Source: Prochlorococcus sp. AG-459-O09 (lineage in GTDB: Bacteria > Cyanobacteriota > Cyanobacteriia > PCC-6307 > Cyanobiaceae). Taken from it: a DNA stretch of 64,000 nucleotides. This document shows, one piece after another, positions 6,803 to 16,410 of this stretch; positions within the stretch are counted from its first letter, which is position 1, and every line of letters starts with the position of its first letter. The stretch lies in NCBI GenBank assembly GCA_003211955.1, contig QCRH01000004.1, forward strand, positions 1-64,000. Reading direction: 5' to 3'. The position numbers and the translations under genes are program-made. The notes under the pieces are model-generated. The model had not been told where the DNA came from. It was given only the letters and a program-made list of their open reading frames with translations, and did not search any database.

Positions 6803-9800
6803 TTAAGCGCTGAAATATTTAGCTTTTGAGTGTAGTGAAATGATAGCTGTAGTACTTTGTTCTGGATGAAGTTGTTCAGATTCATCCATGGTCAAGTTTA
6901 TTCTTTTTGCATCCAACAATGATAATTGTATGTTTGAATCAGATACTTTTGGACATGCAGGATAACCAAAAGAATATCTAGCTCCTCTATATTTTTGAGC
7001 TAGTATTTCACTATTTTTGTCTGGTTCTTCAGACCTAAAACCACATTCAATACGAATTAATGCATGGACATACTCAGCTAGAGCTTCAGCTAATTGCACT
7101 GTAAGTCCATGGAATAACAAATAATCGCTATATTTATCTTCTTTAAATAATTTTTGAGAATATTCACTAGCAATATCGCCCATCGTTACTGCCTGCATAG
7201 GAAATATATCTATCGGTTTATCATTATTCAAATCACAATAAAAATCAGCTATACATAAATTATTCCCAGATTTTTGTCGTGGAAAATTAAATTGGGAACT
7301 TTTTTTTAACGATTTCTCATCAAATAAGAAAATACTATTATCTTTTCTCCCGCATCTGAAATATCCATAAACTGCTTTGGGTGATATAAGTTTTTTCTCA
7401 ATAATTATCTCTAACCATTTATCTAACAATGGTTTAGCATATGAATCCAAATAGTTATTGTATTCATCTACGCTTTGGTTTTTTCCTTTTTTTATTTGCC
7501 ATTGCCCGCTAAATAGAGCTTTTGTATCTAAATAAAATATTAACTTATTTAAATCTATATCAACATCGTTCAAGACTTTTGTTCCCAAGAAAGGGGCTTG
7601 AATTGGATCTTCTTCATTTATAAATTTAGATCTTATAAACTTTTCTTTTAAATTTAATTTGGAAGTCTCGGTATGTATGGATATTGATTTTTTAACAGCT
7701 TGAGAGTTGGCTTTTGATGAAGCTAAATTAACATTTATACCCTCATTGTTAATGAAACCCTCTGTATTTGACCAATTACCCTTTTTCTTATTATCCATAT
7801 ATTCATTCATGAATTTAAGATCAGTGAACGCATCTTTTCCGTACAATATTTTCCCTTTATATATTTTGCTGCAGTCCTCATTTACAAATTTTGGGGTTAA
7901 GGCAGCACCTCCTAATATTACTGGTACACTAATATTTTCATTGTTAAAAGCCTCTAAATTATCTTTCATAAAAGCAGTTGATTTAACTAGTAATCCGCTC
8001 ATAGCGATGCAATCTGCATTGTGCTTTTTTTGTGCATCTATAATTGCTGAAACATCTTGCTTTATTCCAAGATTTATTACGTCAAAACCATTATTTGTAA
8101 GTATTATATCAACCAAATTTTTTCCAATATCATGAACATCGCCTTTGACAGTTGCAATTAAGAGTTTTCCATTTGATATTTTTTCATCTACAGTTTCCAT
8201 ATATGGTTCTAAGATTGAAACAGCAAATTTCATTGTTTCAGCGGATTGGAGTACAAATGGCAATTGCATTTGACCTGAGCCAAATAAATCTCCTACAACT
8301 TTCATCCCATCTAGTAAAAAGGTATTAATTATTTCAAGAGGTTTATATTTTTTTAACGCTTTATTTAATTGATCCTCTAATCCTATTTTTTCTCCATCAA
8401 TAATATGATTTTTAAGACTTTCTTCAAGAGTTAGGTTTTTATTTACTGAAGATGCTTTTTTGAAATCTTGAATAGATAAATCTTGAAAAGCCTTTGTTAA
8501 TTCTACTAATGGATCATAAATACAAAAATCATCTTCAAATTCTCTTTTATCATAAATCAAATCTAAGCAAAGCTTTTTAGTTTCTTCAGAAATTTTTGAT
8601 AATGGCAAAATTTTGTTTGGTGCGATGATAGCAGAATCTAATCCTGCTTTAATGCATTCATCTAAAAATATTGAATTTAGATTAATTCTTGATAATGGTG
8701 AAAGACCAAAACTAATGTTTGATATCCCAAGTATGATATGAATATCAGGGAAATTTTCACGAATTTTTAATATAGCACTAATAGTTTCTTTAGCGTTTAA
8801 TCTATCTTCTTCTATCCCTGTAGATATTGGCAGAGCTAATGGATCAAAAAATAGCTCATAATCTGACAAACCACATTCTCTAGTTCTATTAATCGCTCGT
8901 TTGACAATCTTATATTTATTTTCTGCATTCCTTGCCATTCCATCTTCATCAATTGTTCCGACAACAAGACCTGAACCATACCCTAAAGCTAAATTTAGTA
9001 CTTGATCAAACCTTTCATTGCCGTCTTCGTAATTGGTTGAATTTATAATACATTTACCACCAGCTGACTTTAATCCACTTTCCATTTTGTCAGCATCTGT
9101 AGAGTCAATCATTAATGGTAAATTTATATTGGTAACTAATCTTGAAGTTATTTCTTTCATATCTTTCACCCCGTCTCTTCCTACATAATCGACATTTACA
9201 TCAAGAACGTGAGCATTTTCTTTTTGTTGTTGCTTGGCAATTGCAACTAGGCCATCCCAATCGTCGTTATTTAATAACTCCCTTACCTTTTTCGATCCAC
9301 TTGCATTTAATCTTTCTCCTACTATCAAAATTGAATTGTCTTGTTTATATGGCACAGAGTTATATATTGATGAGGCAGATGGAATAAAACCGCTTGAATT
9401 ATTCATACCATTGTTGTTAGTCCTTTCATTATCAATAATTTCATCGATTATTGAAGACAGGTATTTTATATGTTCAGGTGTTGTCCCACAACATCCACCT
9501 ATTAATTGAACATTAAAGTCATATATAAAATTCATTAACTGCATCTTTAATTCTATTGGCTTTAATCTATAGTGAGCTACACCACCAATATTTTCAGGAA
9601 GACCTGCATTGGGAATACAGCTTATAGCGAAGGGAGAATTTTCAGACAAATATTTAATATGTTCCTTCATTTGCTCTGGACCAGTTGCACAATTAAGTCC
9701 AAGGATATCTATATTAAATGGCTCTAATATTGTTAATGCAGATGCAATATCAGATCCAACAAGCATAGTACCTGTTGTTTCCATTGTTATAGATACCATT

Positions 9801-10369
9801 AAAGGGATATCTATATTTTTACTTACAAGAATTTCTTTTGATGCTAATAAGGCAGATTTAATTTGTAAAACATCCTGACAAGTTTCAATCAAAAGAAGAT
9901 CAACTCCTCCATCTATAAGACCATAAATTTGTTCTTTATATGTTTGCTTTAATTCATCAAAATCTATATGTCCTAAGGTGGGTAATTTAGTTGTTGGCCC
10001 AATTGAACCTGCTACAAACCTTGGTTTATCAACTGATGAGTATTTGGCAGCAGCTTTTTTTGCTATGAATGCCGCATTTTTATTTATCTCATAAGCCTTA
10101 TCCGCAATATCATATTCATCAAGAACTATTGATGAGGCTCCAAATGTATTAGTTTCTATAACATGACAACCTGCTTCTAAAAATGAATTATGAACCTTCT
10201 CAACTACCTCTGGCGATGATAAAACAAGGTTCTCATTACATCCCTCTAATTCTTTTCCTCCAAAGTCATCTGCAGTAAGATTTAAGTTCTGAAAAGATGT
10301 TCCAGTACCTCCGTCAAAAATAATTAATGGTTTTTCATCTCTATTTAGATAGTTTCTGAAAGATTCCAT
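6803..10369 (-). CDS. metH: cobalamin-dependent methionine synthase
   Basis: 1188 aa; Hcy-binding (GGCCGTTPEHI), pterin-binding, B12-binding (GDVHDIGKNLVDIIL) and activation (Y..ARYSFGYPACP) modules all present. Confidence 0.97.
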   Translation of the reverse strand: MESFRNYLNRDEKPLIIFDGGTGTSFQNLNLTADDFGGKELEGCNENLVLSSPEVVEKVHNSFLEAGCHVIETNTFGASSIVLDEYDIADKAYEINKNAAFIAKKAAAKYSSVDKPRFVAGSIGPTTKLPTLGHIDFDELKQTYKEQIYGLIDGGVDLLLIETCQDVLQIKSALLASKEILVSKNIDIPLMVSITMETTGTMLVGSDIASALTILEPFNIDILGLNCATGPEQMKEHIKYLSENSPFAISCIPNAGLPENIGGVAHYRLKPIELKMQLMNFIYDFNVQLIGGCCGTTPEHIKYLSSIIDEIIDNERTNNNGMNNSSGFIPSASSIYNSVPYKQDNSILIVGERLNASGSKKVRELLNNDDWDGLVAIAKQQQKENAHVLDVNVDYVGRDGVKDMKEITSRLVTNINLPLMIDSTDADKMESGLKSAGGKCIINSTNYEDGNERFDQVLNLALGYGSGLVVGTIDEDGMARNAENKYKIVKRAINRTRECGLSDYELFFDPLALPISTGIEEDRLNAKETISAILKIRENFPDIHIILGISNISFGLSPLSRINLNSIFLDECIKAGLDSAIIAPNKILPLSKISEETKKLCLDLIYDKREFEDDFCIYDPLVELTKAFQDLSIQDFKKASSVNKNLTLEESLKNHIIDGEKIGLEDQLNKALKKYKPLEIINTFLLDGMKVVGDLFGSGQMQLPFVLQSAETMKFAVSILEPYMETVDEKISNGKLLIATVKGDVHDIGKNLVDIILTNNGFDVINLGIKQDVSAIIDAQKKHNADCIAMSGLLVKSTAFMKDNLEAFNNENISVPVILGGAALTPKFVNEDCSKIYKGKILYGKDAFTDLKFMNEYMDNKKKGNWSNTEGFINNEGINVNLASSKANSQAVKKSISIHTETSKLNLKEKFIRSKFINEEDPIQAPFLGTKVLNDVDIDLNKLIFYLDTKALFSGQWQIKKGKNQSVDEYNNYLDSYAKPLLDKWLEIIIEKKLISPKAVYGYFRCGRKDNSIFLFDEKSLKKSSQFNFPRQKSGNNLCIADFYCDLNNDKPIDIFPMQAVTMGDIASEYSQKLFKEDKYSDYLLFHGLTVQLAEALAEYVHALIRIECGFRSEEPDKNSEILAQKYRGARYSFGYPACPKVSDSNIQLSLLDAKRINLTMDESEQLHPEQSTTAIISLHSKAKYFSA

Positions 10370-10387
10370 TTTTAGGTAAAAATTAAT

Positions 10388-11308
10388 TTATTTTAGTGAA
10401 ATTCTTGTTACCCAATTATCATAGTCTTGAGAACGACCTTCTGTTATTTCTATAAGCTTACTTTTTAATTTATTCATTATTGGTCTTTCACCATTTAATT
10501 CACTTGATTCAATTTTTTTAACTGGTGTAATTTTTGCTGCTGTACCAGTTAGAAAAACTTCATCTGCTATTAATAATTCTGTTTTATCAACAGGCCTTTC
10601 AATTACATTTATTCCAAAAGATTTTGCTAATTCAATTACACTAGCTCTAGTAATCCCCTCAAGGATATCTTGATCAACACCAGGAGTGATTAAGTCTCCA
10701 TTTCTTACAATAAATAAGTTCATACCACTAGCTTCGCTTACCTTACCACTTGAATTTAATAACAAGGCTTCATCAAAACCCGATAAACTAGCTTCTGTTT
10801 TAGCTAAAGAACTAGTTATATAAGCCCCACTTATTTTTCCTCTTAATGGGAGAGATCTATCTTCTTGTCTAGTCCAACTACTCATTCTACAAGAAACTCC
10901 ATCTGGGGATAGATAATCTCCTAGTTCAATACAATACATAAAGAAATCTGTTTCAATATTGTGTAACCTTGGAGCTATACCTAAATCGCTTGTATATACG
11001 AATGGTCTAATATAAATAGGTTTTTCTGGCTTATTTCTTTTTATAACTTCCTCTAAGGCTTTAAAAATATATTCTTCAGAAATATCAGTTAAGAGTAATT
11101 TTGCACTTTGAGATAATCTTTTTATGTGCTTATCAGTTCTAAATAAAAGGAATTCTTCTTTATTTGTAGGGTTAGGTATCGCTCGCATTCCTCCAAATGC
11201 AGCAGTACCATAATGTAGTGCATGAGTAGCTATTGATATTTTTGCTTCTTTAAATGGAATACATTTACCTTCGAACCAGGCATATGGAAGAAATTCATGC
11301 ATATTCAA
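10388..11308 (-). CDS. ilvE: branched-chain amino acid aminotransferase
   Basis: 306 aa; ATHALHYGTAAFGGMRAI, SGMNLFIVRNG, EVFLTGTAAKITPV. Confidence 0.95.
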   Translation of the reverse strand: MNMHEFLPYAWFEGKCIPFKEAKISIATHALHYGTAAFGGMRAIPNPTNKEEFLLFRTDKHIKRLSQSAKLLLTDISEEYIFKALEEVIKRNKPEKPIYIRPFVYTSDLGIAPRLHNIETDFFMYCIELGDYLSPDGVSCRMSSWTRQEDRSLPLRGKISGAYITSSLAKTEASLSGFDEALLLNSSGKVSEASGMNLFIVRNGDLITPGVDQDILEGITRASVIELAKSFGINVIERPVDKTELLIADEVFLTGTAAKITPVKKIESSELNGERPIMNKLKSKLIEITEGRSQDYDNWVTRISLK

Positions 11309-11374
11309 TTTATTTAATTAAGGTAAACTTGTTTTATCCTACTTACGTATTCTAAACCTTATATATATATAAAA

Positions 11375-14300
11375 ATGCACAGGATATTAAATATAGCAGG
11401 AAATGAAAAGAATAAGGATGATTTAATTGAGCAACCAGCGGCAGATTTTATTTTTATAACAAGTGTCAAAGCTGATTTAAATCTCATATCAAACTTATTG
11501 TTAGAAAAGGAATTTGCTTCATTAAAAAATAATGTAAGAGCTTTAGAAATTTCTAATTTAAATTCCTCAGCTCAAATTGATAATTATTTATTAAAAACAA
11601 TTAATTATGCAAAAGTTGTCATACTAAGAATTTTTGGAGATAAAGGTACATGGAACTATGGAATTGAACAACTTTTAAATTGGCAAGCAGTCAATAAAAA
11701 AAGGAAGTTACTAATCCTATCAGGCACTGTTGATCAGGAAGTTTCCTTAAGTGAAATAAGTAGTATAGATAAAAATATTGCATTAAATATTTCTAGATTA
11801 CTAAGATCGGGAGGAATGGACAATTATAGAAAATTTCTTAATTGTTTAAATTATCTAAAGGTAAATGAAACATTAATTCCTGACGAGTTTTTGAATATTA
11901 GTTTTTATGCAGATCCTTATTTATATGATTGGAAAATTGAAAAAGGCGAAAAGATAGGAATAATATCTTATAAATCACTTTTTTTGGCTAATGAAATTGA
12001 AGTAAACGAAAAACTTAACTTGCAGCTACGAAGATGCGGACTATCGCCTAAAACGTTATTTATTTCCACACTAAAAGATCATATTATTCAAAAGAAATTA
12101 ATAGATATATTTAAAAAGGAAGATATTAAATTAATAATTACCACAACTTCATTTTCTTCATCTCAAATCAAAAATAACGAATTAATTGAAAATTCTACAA
12201 ATATTTTTACTTCTCTTAAAATTCCAATTTTACAGCTTCTCTCTTCTAATAGATCAAGAAAAAATTGGTTAAATTCATCCATTGGAATGAATTCATCTGA
12301 TTTATTAATGCAAATAATTATTCCTGAATTTGATGGAAGGATTACTACCTGTCCTTCAGCATTTAAAGAAATAATTTCTGAAAAAAATACACTCTACAGT
12401 GAAATAACCAGTTACAAAGCTGATCAAGTAGGTATTAAATGGATTTCAAAATTCGCAACAAATTATGTGAAACTTCAAAAACTTAATAATTTTGATAAAA
12501 AAATTTGTTTAATAATAAGTAATTATCCAGTAAAGAATGGAAGAATCGGTAATGGTGTTGGTCTTAATACACCATCTTCGATAATAAATATTCTTAACTG
12601 GTTAAAAGAAGAAGGTTATGATCTTGGATCTTTTAATTATCCTCAAGATTCTTCGGAATTAATGTCAATACTTATAAAAACTAGAACTAATGATCTTGAA
12701 TCTCAAAATAATAAACCTTTAGATTACTTGCCACTTAGTGAATATTTAAAATATTGGAATTATTTAGAACTTGAACCAAAAAATATTATTGTTAACCGTT
12801 GGGGCAAACCATCAGAAGCGATCGATCTTGACAATGAAGGCTTCTCAATAAATGGTATTAGATTTGGAAAAATAACTTTATTGATTCAACCTCAACGAGG
12901 TTATGACGCTTTCACTGATAGAGATATTCATTCTCCCGATCTTCCACCTCCCCATAGATATTTAGCACAATATTTTTGGATTGAAAAAGTTTTTAACGCA
13001 AATGCTATTTGCCATATTGGTAAACATGGGACTGTTGAATGGTTACCTGGCAAATCTATAGGTCTAAGTAATAAATGTTTTCCAAATATTATTTGTCCAG
13101 CAATACCAAACATATATCCTTTTATCGTAAATGATCCAGGAGAAGGATCCCAAGCTAAAAGAAGAACTGCTGCAACAATTATTGATCATTTAACCCCTCC
13201 TTTGGATAGGTCAGAATTATATGGAAAATATTCAATATTAGAAAATTATATAGACGAATATTTTGAAGCAAAATTATTAGATTCTAATAGGATTGAAATT
13301 ATAGAAAAATCCATTTTTGAATTAATTAAAAAAGATTTTAACGAAATCACTTTATATAATAAAAATAATCAAATTGAAGAGATTGATTCTTTTCTTTGCA
13401 AAATTAAAGAATCTCAAATTAGGACAGGTTTGCATATTTTTGGTAATAGGCAGAATGACATTAATGAAATAAATTTATTCTTGTGTATCGCTAGAGTACC
13501 AAATGCTAATCGAATTGGGATTGTTCAATATATAGCAAAACATTTAAAACTAGATTTGGATCCTTGGACAAATAAATATGATCAAAAGTTAAGTGAAAAG
13601 GATAAAAAAATATTATTGACTTTTTCCAACAAAAACATTTTAAACTTTAGAATGGCTATTGATTTTTTGGAACAACAAGCAAAGTATTTAATATATTTGT
13701 TTTTTTACAAAAAGAATACCAATATAAAATATCTAGAAAAATGTAAAAATCAAAAAATAATAGACTATTTCTTTAATGAAAAAAAACATAATAAGTATTT
13801 TTTATTATTAAAAAAAGAGATTCTATATCCAATCATTAATTCTTCATATAATGAGAAATTATCATTTATTAATTCGTTAAATGGACAATATGTAAAAAGT
13901 GGTCCATCTGGAGCCCCTACGAGAGGTAAAACTGAAGCTTTACCCACTGGTAAAAATTTCTTTTCAGTTGATTCGAGAGGACTGCCAACTGAATCAGCAT
14001 GGAGTGTTGGTTGTCAATCCGCTTCACAAATACTTAATTTATACAAACAAGATAATGGAGAAGATTTAAAAAATATAGCCATATCTGTATGGGCAACATC
14101 CACAATGAGAAATGGTGGTGAAGACATTTGTCAAATACTATATTTATTAGGAGTACAGCCTATTTGGGATGGGCCTTCAAGAAGAGTAGTAGATCTAGAA
14201 ATCATTCCTTTATCTGTTCTCGAAAGACCAAGGGTTGATGTTACTTTAAGGATTTCGGGAATGTTTAGAGATGCATTTCCACAGTTAGTTAAATTAACTT

Positions 14301-15112
14301 CTAAAGCAATAAATCTTGTTTCTAATCTTAATGAGGATGATAAATTTAACCCTCTTGCTGGGGCATCAAGGGATGGTGGTTCAATTAATCGTATATTTGG
14401 GTCAGCGCCAGGTTCATATGGAGCTGGTCTGCAAGAACTAATTTCAAATTCTAATTGGGAAAATATTGATGATTTTGGAGAATCTTTTCTTAATTGGAGT
14501 AAGTGGATTTACAGTGAAAATCTTGAACCTATAGAGGATAAAAATTCATTAGAAAATGCTCTTAAAAAAGTGCAGTTAGTTGTTCATAACCAAGATAATA
14601 AGGAACATGATATTTTAGATTCTGATGATTATTATCAGTTTCAGGGTGGATTATCTTCAGCAGTAAAAAAATTGAGCGGTAAATTACCTGAAATTTATCA
14701 TGGTGATTTATCAAAATTTGGATTATCTAAAATTTCAAAATTACAAGATGAAATTAATAAAGTTGTTATATCAAGAATACTTAACCCTAAATGGATAAAT
14801 GGAATGAAGGATAATGGTTATAAAGGAGCGTTTGAATTTTCAGCTACACTAGATTACTTATATGCTTTTGATGCTTCTACTGAAGTAGTCTCAGATTGGT
14901 GTTATGAGGAAGTTTATAAATCATGGTTATGTGATCTAGATCTTAGGAATTTCTTTCTAGAGAATAATCCATGGGCTTTAAGAGATATTGCACAAAGATT
15001 ACTTGAAATTGTCAATAGAAAAATGTGGAATAATTGTTCATCAGATGTCATTGAAAATTTAAAGGACATAATTATTAATACTGATTCAATAATTGAAAAA
15101 AACGAATTCTGA
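11375..15112 (+). CDS. cobN: cobaltochelatase CobN subunit
   Basis: 1245 aa; HIGKHGTVEWLPGKSIGLS, ANRIGIVQYIAKHL, WATSTMRNGGEDICQILYLLG, RDAFPQLV. Confidence 0.93.
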   Translation: MHRILNIAGNEKNKDDLIEQPAADFIFITSVKADLNLISNLLLEKEFASLKNNVRALEISNLNSSAQIDNYLLKTINYAKVVILRIFGDKGTWNYGIEQLLNWQAVNKKRKLLILSGTVDQEVSLSEISSIDKNIALNISRLLRSGGMDNYRKFLNCLNYLKVNETLIPDEFLNISFYADPYLYDWKIEKGEKIGIISYKSLFLANEIEVNEKLNLQLRRCGLSPKTLFISTLKDHIIQKKLIDIFKKEDIKLIITTTSFSSSQIKNNELIENSTNIFTSLKIPILQLLSSNRSRKNWLNSSIGMNSSDLLMQIIIPEFDGRITTCPSAFKEIISEKNTLYSEITSYKADQVGIKWISKFATNYVKLQKLNNFDKKICLIISNYPVKNGRIGNGVGLNTPSSIINILNWLKEEGYDLGSFNYPQDSSELMSILIKTRTNDLESQNNKPLDYLPLSEYLKYWNYLELEPKNIIVNRWGKPSEAIDLDNEGFSINGIRFGKITLLIQPQRGYDAFTDRDIHSPDLPPPHRYLAQYFWIEKVFNANAICHIGKHGTVEWLPGKSIGLSNKCFPNIICPAIPNIYPFIVNDPGEGSQAKRRTAATIIDHLTPPLDRSELYGKYSILENYIDEYFEAKLLDSNRIEIIEKSIFELIKKDFNEITLYNKNNQIEEIDSFLCKIKESQIRTGLHIFGNRQNDINEINLFLCIARVPNANRIGIVQYIAKHLKLDLDPWTNKYDQKLSEKDKKILLTFSNKNILNFRMAIDFLEQQAKYLIYLFFYKKNTNIKYLEKCKNQKIIDYFFNEKKHNKYFLLLKKEILYPIINSSYNEKLSFINSLNGQYVKSGPSGAPTRGKTEALPTGKNFFSVDSRGLPTESAWSVGCQSASQILNLYKQDNGEDLKNIAISVWATSTMRNGGEDICQILYLLGVQPIWDGPSRRVVDLEIIPLSVLERPRVDVTLRISGMFRDAFPQLVKLTSKAINLVSNLNEDDKFNPLAGASRDGGSINRIFGSAPGSYGAGLQELISNSNWENIDDFGESFLNWSKWIYSENLEPIEDKNSLENALKKVQLVVHNQDNKEHDILDSDDYYQFQGGLSSAVKKLSGKLPEIYHGDLSKFGLSKISKLQDEINKVVISRILNPKWINGMKDNGYKGAFEFSATLDYLYAFDASTEVVSDWCYEEVYKSWLCDLDLRNFFLENNPWALRDIAQRLLEIVNRKMWNNCSSDVIENLKDIIINTDSIIEKNEF

Positions 15113-15113
15113 A

Positions 15114-15761
15114 TTATCTACCTAATAGTGAAAGTCCATGACTATCTGTTCCGCATGTTTTTAGCATTGAATATTTATCTGCTAATTTATCTATTTCTGA
15201 ACAAACAAATAAACTAGGATTCCATACTTCATTAAGTTCATAATCGTACCAAACCTCTATTCCATCAATACCTTGTATTTTGGCCTCTGGAATTAATTTA
15301 TAAAAGGGAATCCTGTATCTCGCTGGGTGTGCAAGAAATGATAAACCACCAGCTAAATTTATTGCTTTAATAACTGATTTAATATTTAAATCATTACCTA
15401 TTGGAGACTCTCCAAGGATGTAGGGATTTAGGTATTTACTTTTTATATCTATTCCCAATCCAATTACATGTACTAAACATCCCAGAATCAAAGAATTAAT
15501 TTCTATTCCCGAAATTAATGTAAAAGAATCTTTAGGATAATTTTTGAGTATATTATTTTTTTTTATATATTCATGAGCTTTAATTGTATGGTGATCGGTT
15601 ATTGATAAAAATTTCAAGTTATTTTTATAAGCTTGTTCTAAAAGTTCATATGGTTCTAGACTTCCATCACTAAATTTTGTATGACAGTGAAAATTAATAT
15701 TTTTAGGACAACTATTTTTATTAATATTGGAGGTTAATTTTACTAAGTCTTCCCTATTCAT
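15114..15761 (-). CDS. PHP-domain metal-dependent phosphoesterase (TrpH/YciV-like)
   Basis: INFHCHTKFSDGSLEPYELLEQA...LSITDHHTI; C-term TCGTDSHG. Confidence 0.88.
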   Translation of the reverse strand: MNREDLVKLTSNINKNSCPKNINFHCHTKFSDGSLEPYELLEQAYKNNLKFLSITDHHTIKAHEYIKKNNILKNYPKDSFTLISGIEINSLILGCLVHVIGLGIDIKSKYLNPYILGESPIGNDLNIKSVIKAINLAGGLSFLAHPARYRIPFYKLIPEAKIQGIDGIEVWYDYELNEVWNPSLFVCSEIDKLADKYSMLKTCGTDSHGLSLLGR

Positions 15762-16320
15762 TACTTAATGTATTTTCATTTTTCTTTCTAATCTTTGCAT
15801 ATAATTGTATTGAAGCCAACATGAAAATAATTAGTCCAACTACGCTCCATGTAGCAACACTAGTTGGAAAATTATTTTTAAAAATAACTAAAAGTACAAT
15901 TATAAATAATAACAAAGTAGGCAATTCATTTAATAATCTAAGGTTTTTTGCTGAAATGGTTGAAGTACCATTTTGTAATGAATACATTATTTTGTAACAG
16001 TAAGAATGATAAATTACTAATCCTAAAACAAAAGAAATTTTAATTTGTAACCACTTCTCACTTAACCAACTTGGTTGCATAATTACCATGCATATAGCCA
16101 TACTTAAAGCTAATATCATCCCAGGTGTTGTGATTATATTCGCCAGCCTTTTTTCCATCAAGGTGTATTGTTTATTAAAGGCAATTTTTAATTCATTATC
16201 CATATTTTTAGATTCTTCATGATATATAAAAAGTCTTACTAAATAAAAAAGGCCCGCAAACCAAATGATTACACCAATAATGTGAAGTGATTTAAACCAG
16301 AGATATGCTTCAGCTGCCAA
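15754..16320 (-). CDS. hemJ: HemJ-type protoporphyrinogen IX oxidase (UPF0093)
   Basis: 188 aa membrane protein; YLWFKSLHIIGVIIWFAGLFYLVRLFIYHEE and W..LKISFVLGLVIYHSYCYKIM-type motifs. Confidence 0.85.
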   Translation of the reverse strand: MAAEAYLWFKSLHIIGVIIWFAGLFYLVRLFIYHEESKNMDNELKIAFNKQYTLMEKRLANIITTPGMILALSMAICMVIMQPSWLSEKWLQIKISFVLGLVIYHSYCYKIMYSLQNGTSTISAKNLRLLNELPTLLLFIIVLLVIFKNNFPTSVATWSVVGLIIFMLASIQLYAKIRKKNENTLSNE

Positions 16321-16410
16321 ATTACTAGATTAATTTAAAAATATATATATTTTTAATATAGTTATATTTAACAATATCAAGAAATCTATTTTTCAAAAAT
16401 TAATTAATAT

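Noticed and set aside
7707-8135. 142-aa plus-strand ORF inside metH
   Set aside because: Fully antisense to the well-supported metH frame; hydrophobic low-complexity translation with no family resemblance.
9142-9878. Three plus-strand ORFs antisense to metH
   Set aside because: Shadow ORFs; the minus-strand frame is clearly MetH.
11340-11375. TATATATATA tract upstream of cobN as a repeat element
   Set aside because: A simple AT run compatible with promoter composition; no second copy or symmetry beyond the dinucleotide run.
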